Source: Candidatus Methylopumilus rimovensis
Lineage (GTDB): Bacteria; Pseudomonadota; Gammaproteobacteria; Burkholderiales; Methylophilaceae
NCBI RefSeq assembly: GCF_006364615.1
Contig: NZ_CP040986.1
Location: forward strand, 434,001 to 498,000
Length of the DNA: 64,000 nucleotides
Direction: 5' to 3'
Shown here: one piece after another, positions 31,437 to 40,015 of the stretch
Layout: every line of letters starts with the position of its first letter
How positions within the stretch are numbered: the first letter of the stretch is position 1
Position numbers and translations under genes: made by a program
Notes under the pieces: model-generated
Database searches by the model: none
The model's input: the letters and a program-made list of their open reading frames with translations, nothing else
Told to the model about the DNA's origin: nothing

Positions 31437-32315
31437 CGCTTCTTCTTGAGGCAATGTCTGGCGACTCATCATGAGCATTCTGGATGCAGGTGTTTCTAAA
31501 CTCATACGACCTAATAAACCTTGCCGATAATCATTCAATAAAGTCGAGGCGGCTCTTTCTAAATCTGCACCATGATTTTTAAGGGGGAACCCTTTTTTCT
31601 TGGCGATCCATTCTAAAAGTTGAATAGCATCCATTTTTAAATCTTCGAGTTTGTAGCGCGTTTTAATCAATGCTGGATAGGCTTCGAGAATGATGTGGCC
31701 TAATTTTTCAGCGACCTCTTCTTCGTAATAGGCATTCTTACCTATATTGTTATTGGCAGCTAATAAATCACCATCCGAGGGATGGCGAATTTTGGGCCAC
31801 ATCATGCCCGGGGTATCGACCAAAATCATGTGATCATTGATTTGATGACGTTGCTGTTGTTTAGTGATGGCGGGCTCATCACCGACTTTCGCAATGCGAC
31901 GATTCAGAATTGCGTTCATGAGGGTTGATTTCCCAACGTTAGGCACACCCATAATCATCATACGAAGGGGTTTAATTGGATCGCCTCGGTGGGGTGCCAA
32001 TGTTTTACAAATGTTAAGAATTTTTTTGGGCTCATTCACTTTTTTGCATGAGATCGCCATCGCTTTTGTATGCGGCATCTTATTGAAATATTGAATCCAT
32101 TGCTCGGTAATCTTTGGATCCGCTAAGTCAGATTTATTGAGTATCTTAAGATGAGCACGTTGGCGCGCAGCACCAAGCTCTTTAATCATGGGGTTTTGAG
32201 ACGCACCAGGGATTCTGGCATCTAATACTTCGATGACCACATCGGTAAATTCCATGGTTTCGGCCGCTTTTTTTTGCGCTGCCACCATGTGTCCTGGGAA
32301 CCACTGAATACTCAT
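31419..32315 (-). CDS. rbgA: Ribosome biogenesis GTPase RbgA/YlqF
   Basis: Circularly permuted GTPase needed for late 50S assembly. The motif order is permuted as expected: G4 NKSD at 60-63, then G1 MGVPNVGKST at about 122-131 and G3 DTPGMMWP, followed by a C-terminal RNA-binding helical domain. The opening MSIQWFPGHMVAAQK is the family signature. Length 298 is typical. It is convergent with, and overlaps by 18 bp, the YkuK-like gene. Confidence 0.95.
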   Translation of the reverse strand: MSIQWFPGHMVAAQKKAAETMEFTDVVIEVLDARIPGASQNPMIKELGAARQRAHLKILNKSDLADPKITEQWIQYFNKMPHTKAMAISCKKVNEPKKILNICKTLAPHRGDPIKPLRMMIMGVPNVGKSTLMNAILNRRIAKVGDEPAITKQQQRHQINDHMILVDTPGMMWPKIRHPSDGDLLAANNNIGKNAYYEEEVAEKLGHIILEAYPALIKTRYKLEDLKMDAIQLLEWIAKKKGFPLKNHGADLERAASTLLNDYRQGLLGRMSLETPASRMLMMSRQTLPQEEALDSDL

Positions 32316-32389
32316 GATTGATCTTTCATTTAATCAGCATCATTTTACTCTGTCATAAGTCTTCACGCATACGTTAAACTGATGAAGTT

Positions 32390-33211
32390 ATGGAAGATTT
32401 AAAAGACATCAAACCCCAACAATCCATTGAGCTGCTTAAAGCGCTTCATATTCTGACGCGCGATGGGCGAATGAATCAGGATTCAAGGCGGAAATTAAAA
32501 CAGGTTTATCATCTCTACCAATTGATCGAGCCTTATTTAGAAAAAGCACTAGCGATGAATCCTCACTTTACTTTAGTGGATCATGGCGCCGGGAAGTCTT
32601 ATTTAGGCTTTATTTTGTATGATCTTTTTTTAAAAGAAAAAGGTGGCGAGCTTTATGCCATCGAGCATCGATCTGAGTTGATTGAGAAAGCGCTTGCATT
32701 AGCAAAAACTTTAAAATTTGATCGTATGCATTTTTTTGCATCCGATATAAAAAATTCATTAGAAGATTCGAGCCTTCCCAATAAGGTAGACATAGTCACA
32801 GCACTTCATGCATGTGACACGGCCACCGATGACGCTATTTATTTTGGACTTAAAAAAGAAGCACAATATATGGTGCTCATTCCCTGTTGCCAAGCAGAAG
32901 TATCAAAAACGTTGCGATCAGAAAAATCAGATCAATTAAAATATACATTATCCGAATTATGGCGACATCCCATTCATACGAGAGAGTTTGGAAGTCATCT
33001 CACTAATGTATTAAGATGCTTATTGTTGGAAGGTATGGGTTATAAAGTGACGGTCACTGAGCTAGTCGGTTGGGAACATTCCATGAAAAATGAGCTCATC
33101 TTGGCTGAAAATATCCATCAACCTAAAAAAATTGCATTGGATCGGTTAGAAGAAATTTTAGCAACATGTCATCTAGAATCTTTGAAGTCTAGATTTTTAC
33201 CCATCATTTAA
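32390..33211 (+). CDS. Class I SAM-dependent methyltransferase, Methyltransf_32/GSTCD-like
   Basis: A putative methyltransferase of unknown substrate. Motif I is TLVDHGAGKSYLGFIL with an acidic residue closing the next strand (YAIEHR); later come DIVTALHACDTATDDAI and the cysteine-containing VLIPCCQAE, characteristic of the methyltransferase family found in GSTCD proteins. The 273 residues start at ATG 32390. It is divergent from rbgA and followed 14 bp later by a small secreted protein gene. RNA, especially rRNA or tRNA, is a plausible substrate given the neighbours, but this is inference. Confidence 0.75.
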   Translation: MEDLKDIKPQQSIELLKALHILTRDGRMNQDSRRKLKQVYHLYQLIEPYLEKALAMNPHFTLVDHGAGKSYLGFILYDLFLKEKGGELYAIEHRSELIEKALALAKTLKFDRMHFFASDIKNSLEDSSLPNKVDIVTALHACDTATDDAIYFGLKKEAQYMVLIPCCQAEVSKTLRSEKSDQLKYTLSELWRHPIHTREFGSHLTNVLRCLLLEGMGYKVTVTELVGWEHSMKNELILAENIHQPKKIALDRLEEILATCHLESLKSRFLPII

Positions 33212-33225
33212 TAAAGGAGAGCTGT

Positions 33226-33654
33226 ATGCGTTTTATAGTAAGTTTTATTTTTTTGATTATCTCATCATTAGGATTTGCTGCAGGCAAAAACCCGGCATTT
33301 TCAGGACCCGATTTTACAGGTGTTTATCAATGTACTGGCAGTGATACGCACGAAGGTTCATACAAAGGCAAAGTGACCATAAAATTAAAAAAAGAACATA
33401 GCCAGGCTCAGTATGGCAGCTATGATTTTCTACTTGAGGTACCTGGTTTTGGTAAGTATCCAGGCCATATGGCAGCGAATGGGTTAAATGCTGCGATATA
33501 TTTTGCATTAGAAAATCAATCGACGCATGATTTTGGTACAGGCATTGCGCAGTTTACAAAAAATGCAAAAGGCCAATGGCAGTTTCATAAGTTTTATTAT
33601 GAACCACAATTCAAAGGTGGCAATTCAGGATTTGAAGATTGCGTGAAGCAGTAA
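33226..33654 (+). CDS. Secreted protein of unknown function
   Basis: A 142-residue precursor with a clear signal peptide (MRFIVSFIFLIISSLGFAAG). The mature part contains GVYQCTGSDTHEG, a beta-rich middle (VTIKLKK, YDFLLEVPGFGKYPGHM) and a second cysteine near the C-terminus (FEDCVKQ), so one disulfide between the two cysteines is possible. The family is not recognised. An AAAGGAGAGC ribosome-binding site is strong. It sits between a methyltransferase gene and hrpA. Confidence 0.75.
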   Translation: MRFIVSFIFLIISSLGFAAGKNPAFSGPDFTGVYQCTGSDTHEGSYKGKVTIKLKKEHSQAQYGSYDFLLEVPGFGKYPGHMAANGLNAAIYFALENQSTHDFGTGIAQFTKNAKGQWQFHKFYYEPQFKGGNSGFEDCVKQ

Positions 33655-33664
33655 TTTTTAAATT

Positions 33665-36600
33665 GTGAATGTAACATCAAATAAGCAAGATAAAAATTTA
33701 GCGATAGAAGCATCAAGACAGGCTCGATTCGAGAGCCTGTCATCCATAGAGTTTCCAGAAGTACTTCCCGTTTCACAAAGAATCAAAGAGATTCATGAGG
33801 CGATTCTAAAACATCAGGTTGTGATTCTCTGTGGTGAAACAGGTTCAGGTAAAACCACACAACTCCCTAAGATATGCTTGAAGCTGGGCCGTGGTATTAA
33901 AGGCCTCATTGGGCATACACAACCAAGACGTATCGCTGCAAGATCGGTGGCCTCTCGTATTGCATTAGAACTTAAAGTACCCTTAGGTGATGCGGTAGGT
34001 TTTAAGATTCGATTTGCAGATAAAGTGTCTCCACAAACACTCATTAAAGTCATGACCGATGGTGTTCTCTTGGCAGAGACACAAACCGATCCTGATCTAA
34101 AACAATACGACACCATTATTATTGATGAGGCGCATGAGCGGAGTCTTAATATTGATTTTCTTTTAGGCTATTTAAAGCAACTCACCTTTAGACGGCGAGA
34201 TTTAAAAATTATTATTACCAGTGCCACGATTGATGTGGAGAGTTTTTCAAAACACTTTAATGACGCACCTATTATTGAAGTATCAGGGCGCACATATCCT
34301 GTTGAAATTCGTTATCGACCTTTGGAAGTCAAAGATGAAGATGATCAAGAAGAAAAAATTGAAGAGGCCATTCTTGATGTCGTGAAAGATTTTTCAAAAG
34401 TAGGTGGCGATACACTAATTTTTTTACCCGGTGAGAGAGAAATTAGAGATGTGTCTGATTTCTTGAAAGCTAAATTACCACCGCATTATGAAGTACTCCC
34501 TCTTTTTGCAAGACTCTCTCATGATGAACAACAAAAAATATTTAGAGGTTCGAACGGCCGACGTATTATTTTGTCAACGAATGTCGCTGAGACATCCCTC
34601 ACGGTGCCTGGTATTAAATATGTGATCGATCCTGGTATTGCGAGAGTGAATCGCTATAGCACCAGAAACAAAGTGGAACAATTGCAGATTGAGAAGATTT
34701 CTCAAGCGTCAGCCAAGCAGCGAAGTGGTCGATGCGGACGTGTATCGGATGGTATTTGCGTGAGACTTTATTCCGAAGAGGATTTTAATGCGAGACCTTT
34801 ATTCTTAGACCCTGAAATTTATCGATCATCATTAGCCTCTGTCATTTTAAAAATGGCATCACTTCATTTAGGCGATGTATCACAGTTCCCTTTTATACAA
34901 CCGCCTAGTCGCCGATTTATTCAGGATGGTTATTTGTTATTGCAAGAATTAGGTGCTGTGAATGACCACTATGAATTAACGACGATCGGTCGAGATTTAG
35001 CGAAGCTCCCGATGGATCCCAGATTAGGTCGCATGCTTCTTCAGGCTAAAAAAGAAAATGCATTGTCTGAACTTCTTATTATTGTGAGTGCTTTAAGTAT
35101 TCAAGATCCAAGGGAGCGACCTTTGGATAAAAAAGCTGAAAGCGAAGCGGCGCAAGTTAGATTCTTTGATGAAAAATCTGATTTTATTTCTTACTTAAAA
35201 CTCTGGACATTTTTTGATGAAGCAATTCAGAAGAAGACTTCACAAAATCAATTAAGAAAATTGTGCCATGCCCATTTCTTATCTTACTTAAGGATGCGTG
35301 AGTGGCGAGATCTCTATGAACAAATTCGTGATCTCCTATCAGAGATGCATTTTAAAATAAATGAGATGCCAGCCAATTATATGCAGATTCATCGCTCTAT
35401 ATTATCTGGCCTTTTAGGTAATATCGGCACAAAAGCACTCGAAGACGATTCTTATTTGGGTGCTAGAAATATTCATTTTCACTTATCGCCTGGGTCTAAT
35501 ATTAAAAGAAGAAAATCCAAATGGGTCATGGCAGCAGATCTTGTCGATACCACAAAACTATATGCGAGAACAGCAGCCGAAATTGATGTGACATGGATTG
35601 AATCCTTAAGTCACCATTTAGTAGAACATCATCATACCGATCCTTATTGGGACACTAAATTAGCGCGTGTGAATGCCCACGAAAGAATTTCGCTTTATGG
35701 GCTCACGATTGTGCCTAAAAGGAATGTGCACTTTGGCCCCATCAATCCTGAAATTGCGCGCGAGATATTCATTAGACAAGGTTTAGTCCAAGGCGGCTAT
35801 GTCTCAAAAGGATTATTTTGGAAACATAACCAAGATTTAATCAGTGAGGTTGAGCTTCTAGAACATAAAGCAAGACGTCTTGATGTATTAGTCAATGAAG
35901 AAGATCTCTTTCAGTTTTATGATACAAAAATTCCGCAAGGGATTATCAATGGTGATGGTTTTGAGGATTGGCGTCGCGAGATTGAGGTCAAAGAGCCTAA
36001 GGCTTTATTCCTCACAAAAGCACTCCTTATGAAAAGGGATGCGAATGAGATTACAGAAGTTCAATACCCTGAAACTTTAGATTTGGATGGCGTCATGATC
36101 CCACTCAAATATCGTTTTGAGCCAGGCCATATGGACGACGGCGTGACAGCTATGATTTCTGAAATTGATTTTCATCAATTAGACTTAAATAGATTGCAGT
36201 GGTTAGTACCTGGCATGATTCGTGAAAAATTGAATTGTATTTTTAAGTCACTACCTAAAAATATTCGTACACAACTTTTGCCACTTGCGGATAGCGTGAC
36301 AGAATTCCTAACGCAATACAAAACGTATCATCATTTATTTCAATCGATCAGTGATTTTATTCTAAAAAAAACGAAAGAGCCGTACATGATCGATCAAGAT
36401 GACATTGAAAGTCTACCTCGTCATTGTTTTATGAACATTGAAGTCATAAATCAAAAAAATGAGATCATCATTCAAGGGCGTGATTTAAATCTTCTAAAAA
36501 ATTCAGTGAAGCCTCAGGTGCATGTTAAAAAGAATGAGAAAACGAATACTATCGAGCGATTCAATTTAAAAAGGTGGGATTTTGATGCGTTACCGAACAC

Positions 36601-37426
36601 GATCGATTTAAATGCGCATCAAAAGGATTACAAAGGTTTTGTAGGGTTATCGGATGATGATGAGTCGGTATCGATTCGTGTCTTTGTATCAGAAGAAGAG
36701 ATGAAGCAATCACATCGTCAAGGGGTGTTGAGATTATTAAGTTATGAATTAAAGCCACAACTCAAGCAACTTGAAAAAGAATTAAATCAGCTGAAAGAAG
36801 CACAGCTTTATCTAAGAGATATGATTGAGCCTGATGAGTTAAGAAGTGATGTGATTGAAATGGTTTTAGATTCGGCCTTAAGCCATGAGGAGGTTATGCC
36901 TCGACATGCGAGCGATTTTTTATCGCTTGTAAAAAACATGAAACATGTTTTGCCGCAAACCATGAAGGCTATGTTAGATACCATTCATTTAAGTGCGTCA
37001 TATTATCATCAGTTAAAAGAGCTACTAAATAAACTTACCCCGATACAAAAAAGATCAGAATCCATTTTTATTAATCGTATGCATTTTTTAATACATAATG
37101 AATTTATTTTAACGACTCCCTCCCATGTGTTTTCTCATTTACCACGCTATTTAAAAGCGCTGATGATTCGTATTGAAAAATATGCTTCAAGAGTGGACAA
37201 AGATGCATTATTACAAAAAGACATTGACCGCATTCATCAATTGCTCGATGCGAGATTAAAGCCTTATACCTCTAAAAAAATGACGCCACCTAAAGCCTTG
37301 AAAGATTTTCAATGGCAAATTGAAGAGCTTCACGTGTCATTATTTGCGCAGGATTTAAAAACGGCATACCCTGTGTCCCTTAAACGATTAGAAAAAGCAT
37401 TGGACGATATTCCTTATTACGCATGA
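33665..37426 (+). CDS. hrpA: ATP-dependent RNA helicase HrpA (DEAH box)
   Basis: Large DEAH/RHA helicase; in E. coli HrpA resolves stalled ribosomes and processes mRNA. Walker A is GETGSGKTT (57-65), motif II IIIDEAHERS, motif III TSATID, and motif VI QRSGRCGRV; the C-terminal half carries the HA2, OB-fold and DUF3418 regions. Length 1253 is near E. coli (1300). Translation starts at GTG 33665. Its stop overlaps the next gene by 4 bp (ATGA). Confidence 0.96.
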   Translation: MNVTSNKQDKNLAIEASRQARFESLSSIEFPEVLPVSQRIKEIHEAILKHQVVILCGETGSGKTTQLPKICLKLGRGIKGLIGHTQPRRIAARSVASRIALELKVPLGDAVGFKIRFADKVSPQTLIKVMTDGVLLAETQTDPDLKQYDTIIIDEAHERSLNIDFLLGYLKQLTFRRRDLKIIITSATIDVESFSKHFNDAPIIEVSGRTYPVEIRYRPLEVKDEDDQEEKIEEAILDVVKDFSKVGGDTLIFLPGEREIRDVSDFLKAKLPPHYEVLPLFARLSHDEQQKIFRGSNGRRIILSTNVAETSLTVPGIKYVIDPGIARVNRYSTRNKVEQLQIEKISQASAKQRSGRCGRVSDGICVRLYSEEDFNARPLFLDPEIYRSSLASVILKMASLHLGDVSQFPFIQPPSRRFIQDGYLLLQELGAVNDHYELTTIGRDLAKLPMDPRLGRMLLQAKKENALSELLIIVSALSIQDPRERPLDKKAESEAAQVRFFDEKSDFISYLKLWTFFDEAIQKKTSQNQLRKLCHAHFLSYLRMREWRDLYEQIRDLLSEMHFKINEMPANYMQIHRSILSGLLGNIGTKALEDDSYLGARNIHFHLSPGSNIKRRKSKWVMAADLVDTTKLYARTAAEIDVTWIESLSHHLVEHHHTDPYWDTKLARVNAHERISLYGLTIVPKRNVHFGPINPEIAREIFIRQGLVQGGYVSKGLFWKHNQDLISEVELLEHKARRLDVLVNEEDLFQFYDTKIPQGIINGDGFEDWRREIEVKEPKALFLTKALLMKRDANEITEVQYPETLDLDGVMIPLKYRFEPGHMDDGVTAMISEIDFHQLDLNRLQWLVPGMIREKLNCIFKSLPKNIRTQLLPLADSVTEFLTQYKTYHHLFQSISDFILKKTKEPYMIDQDDIESLPRHCFMNIEVINQKNEIIIQGRDLNLLKNSVKPQVHVKKNEKTNTIERFNLKRWDFDALPNTIDLNAHQKDYKGFVGLSDDDESVSIRVFVSEEEMKQSHRQGVLRLLSYELKPQLKQLEKELNQLKEAQLYLRDMIEPDELRSDVIEMVLDSALSHEEVMPRHASDFLSLVKNMKHVLPQTMKAMLDTIHLSASYYHQLKELLNKLTPIQKRSESIFINRMHFLIHNEFILTTPSHVFSHLPRYLKALMIRIEKYASRVDKDALLQKDIDRIHQLLDARLKPYTSKKMTPPKALKDFQWQIEELHVSLFAQDLKTAYPVSLKRLEKALDDIPYYA

Positions 37427-38220
37427 GAGATTTATTTAAAAAAATATTCTTTGAAGAAGTGACGGATGATGACATCAGTATTGATGTCAGTGAATCTGAA
37501 GGTATTCGCTCACTTCACTTTGCATCTCACGCGATTCAAAGTTCGATGCGCTTAAAAAAACCTTTTCATTTAGAGCTCACTTATACAAGGGCCATGATGA
37601 TGTTTTTACTTTTCCATCCTCGTCCAAAGAAGATTTTATTAATTGGTTTAGGTGGGGCATCGATCCCTAAATTTATTCATCGTTTTTTACCTGACATGAA
37701 ATCGACTGTGGTGGAGATTCATAGAAAAGTGATCAGTGTCGCGCATCAAATGTTTCATCTGCCACCTAATGATAAGTCACTCAAAGTGATTCATGGCGAC
37801 GGGATTCCTTATATGAAAGAGCATCCGCAGTCGACAGATATATTGATGATTGACGCTTTTGATCCTGAAGGTATCCCTAGAAACTTTAGAAGCCTTTCAT
37901 TTTTTGATGTATGTAAATCAACCTTGCGAGCCCACGGTATCTTCGTGATGAATATATGGGCGAGTGATCCCCATTATGATCTTTACATTGACCGCATGCG
38001 TCGTGTCTTTGATGATCTTATCTTAGTCATTCCCACAGGCAAACCGGGTAACCAAATCGTATTAGGATTTCATGATTTACCGCGTGAACTCGATGTGAAG
38101 ACTTTAAGAGTAAAAGCGAAATCACTTGAGAAAACATACGGACTTGAATTTTTGGCATTCTTTAATCAGCTTATGCTTCATAATCATCAGCCATCGCATA
38201 CGCTTCAATTTGATCGTTAA
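37423..38220 (+). CDS. Spermidine-synthase-like methyltransferase-fold protein
   Basis: A 265-residue protein of the polyamine-synthase/SpeE superfamily. The Rossmann core shows ILLIGLGGASIPKFI (motif I), TVVEIHRKV, and a catalytic-loop-like DAFDPEGIPRN. Genuine spermidine synthases usually have DSTDPxGP-type loops and a longer N-terminal barrel; both differ here, so aminopropyl transfer is doubtful and I assign no symbol. It overlaps hrpA by 4 bp and is followed 21 bp later by an RNA methyltransferase gene. Confidence 0.75.
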   Translation: MRDLFKKIFFEEVTDDDISIDVSESEGIRSLHFASHAIQSSMRLKKPFHLELTYTRAMMMFLLFHPRPKKILLIGLGGASIPKFIHRFLPDMKSTVVEIHRKVISVAHQMFHLPPNDKSLKVIHGDGIPYMKEHPQSTDILMIDAFDPEGIPRNFRSLSFFDVCKSTLRAHGIFVMNIWASDPHYDLYIDRMRRVFDDLILVIPTGKPGNQIVLGFHDLPRELDVKTLRVKAKSLEKTYGLEFLAFFNQLMLHNHQPSHTLQFDR

Positions 38221-38241
38221 TTTTTTAAAAGGTATAAAGAT

Positions 38242-39393
38242 TTGAATTATCAATTTTTCGCAACGTGCCCCAGAGGTTTGGAAGCTTTATTGGTCGATGA
38301 ACTCTCACACAATCAAGCCGATAAAATCATAGCAACCGATGGTGGCGTTTCTTTTGAAGGTAGCTTAGAGACTATGTATCGTGTTAATTTGCATTCGCGA
38401 ATAGCCACACGCGTTTTATCTCGTGTAGGTCAAGGTATATATACGTCTGAAGAAGATATTTATAAAGCCACGTTTAAACTTCATTGGCCTTCATGGTTTA
38501 AAGTGAACCAAACCATTCGCGTCAAAGTGACTGGGGTCAAGTGCCCTTTAAAAAGTTTAGACTTTGTCACTCTTCGTATTAAAGATGCGGTATGTGATCG
38601 TTTTCGGGAAGAGGGCGCCCTAAGACCATCCGTCAGTGTCAGAGATCCTGATATTCGTATTCATGCTTATCTCACACAAAATCAATATCAACTTTATTTA
38701 GATACTTCAGGAGCTCCCCTTTATCAAAGAGGTTTTCGCGATGTGAGTGTGATCGCCCCGTTACGAGAAAATTTAGCAGCAGGGATTATTATGCTATCCG
38801 GTTGGAAACCAGGCACACCCTTTTTAGATCCGATGTGTGGCAGCGGTACTTTTTTAATTGAAGCTGCCATGATCGCAGTGAACCAGCCGCCTGGATTGAA
38901 ACGTCACTTTGGTTTTCAACATCTCAAATCATTCGATGAAACACTTTGGAAAAAAATTGAAACAGAAGCTATTGCTAAAATGAAGCCGATTGAATTTTTA
39001 GAAATCTACGGATCCGATATGGATTTAAGAGCGGTCAGGGTTGCACGTCATAATTTAAAAGTAGCAGGTTTAGAAGAAGTGGCGAAAGTGATGCAAAGTG
39101 ATTTTATTAAACTAGAACCCCCTCGATCTGAAGGGGTGCTTGTGACAAATCCACCATACGGTCAACGTATAGGCGAAGATGAAGATTTAAAAGAAGTCTA
39201 TCCTGTTTGGGCGAAGCACATGAAAGAATCCTTCGGCGGCTGGGATACTTATTTTTTAACCGCTGATCTTGAGATGCCGAAAGACATGCGATTGAAACCC
39301 TCAAAAAAAACCCCGTTATTTAACGGGGCATTAGAGTGTCGCTTATTTGAAATTAAAATGGTGGCAGGTAGCAACCGAAAACCAAAAAACTAA
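38242..39393 (+). CDS. THUMP-domain RNA (guanine-N2) methyltransferase, RlmL N-domain-like
   Basis: RNA methyltransferase corresponding to the THUMP plus N-terminal catalytic half of RlmL, which makes m2G2445 in 23S rRNA. A THUMP domain spans about residues 45-155; the methyltransferase domain has [16 protein letters not shown] (motif I) and the catalytic [11 protein letters not shown] (motif IV, NPPY of N-methyltransferases). At 383 residues it lacks the second RlmK half, as in many Betaproteobacteria. Start is TTG 38242 after AAAAGG. A GC-rich palindrome in its last 100 bp (39311-39328) looks like the terminator of the convergent tpx gene. Confidence 0.88.
   Translation: MNYQFFATCPRGLEALLVDELSHNQADKIIATDGGVSFEGSLETMYRVNLHSRIATRVLSRVGQGIYTSEEDIYKATFKLHWPSWFKVNQTIRVKVTGVKCPLKSLDFVTLRIKDAVCDRFREEGALRPSVSVRDPDIRIHAYLTQNQYQLYLDTSGAPLYQRGFRDVSVIAPLRENLAAGIIMLSGWKPGTPFLDPMCGSGTFLIEAAMIAVNQPPGLKRHFGFQHLKSFDETLWKKIETEAIAKMKPIEFLEIYGSDMDLRAVRVARHNLKVAGLEEVAKVMQSDFIKLEPPRSEGVLVTNPPYGQRIGEDEDLKEVYPVWAKHMKESFGGWDTYFLTADLEMPKDMRLKPSKKTPLFNGALECRLFEIKMVAGSNRKPKN
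39303..39328 (-). terminator. Intrinsic terminator of tpx, inside the opposite-strand gene
   Basis: Read on the minus strand, CCCCGTTA-AA-TAACGGGG is a perfect 8-bp GC-rich stem followed by eight T's. It ends about 62 nt after the tpx stop and lies wholly within the coding sequence of the THUMP methyltransferase, where it encodes part of [11 protein letters not shown]. The plus-strand copy is not followed by T's. Confidence 0.8.
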
Positions 39394-39887
39394 AGTGCAT
39401 TTAAGGCAGCTTCGTAATTAGGTTCTTCGGTGATTTCTGATACGAGTTCGCTATGAAGTACCACATTATTTTCATCGAGCACGATGACAGCGCGCGATGT
39501 TAAACCCGCTAAGCTTGTGTCTTCAATGGACACACCAAAATCAGTCGCAAATTTTTTCGTATTACGGAATGTAGAAAGCGTTTGTACGTTCTCAATTTTT
39601 TCAGCACCGCAAAAACGATTTTGCGCAAAAGGAAGATCCGCTGAGATACATAACACGACCGTGTTATTGAGTTTAGCTGCCGCTTCATTAAATTTTCTGA
39701 CAGAAGTCGCACATGTCGGTGTATCCACACTTGGGAAAATATTCAGCACTTTACGTTTGCCTGCAAAATGAGCTAAGCCCACATCGGCACGTGTTTTATC
39801 TGCAAGATTAAACTCAGGTGCTTTTTGTCCTTTGCTTAAAAATTGACCACCTATGTTGACCGGACCCCCTTTGAGTGTGACTGCCAT
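39390..39887 (-). CDS. tpx: Thiol peroxidase (Tpx, atypical 2-Cys peroxiredoxin)
   Basis: Reduces hydrogen and organic peroxides, with reductant from thioredoxin. The peroxidatic cysteine is in [14 protein letters not shown] and the resolving cysteine in RFCGAEKI, the spacing typical of Tpx. Length from MAVTLKGG is 165 residues. The frame extends three codons further (to 39896), but the AAGGA ribosome-binding site has good spacing only to the ATG at 39887. It is convergent with the THUMP methyltransferase (overlap 4 bp) and divergent from dnaE. Confidence 0.95.
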   Translation of the reverse strand: MAVTLKGGPVNIGGQFLSKGQKAPEFNLADKTRADVGLAHFAGKRKVLNIFPSVDTPTCATSVRKFNEAAAKLNNTVVLCISADLPFAQNRFCGAEKIENVQTLSTFRNTKKFATDFGVSIEDTSLAGLTSRAVIVLDENNVVLHSELVSEITEEPNYEAALNAL

Positions 39888-40015
39888 GATGTACATTCCT
39901 TAAAAATTGAGTAATAGTTGACAATATACATCAGTTATTTTTTTATGGGTAGATCAAGCATTTTTTTTGTGGTTGAGCTTCAATTTTTAAGTCATTCATC
40001 CTTTAAAATAGAGTC

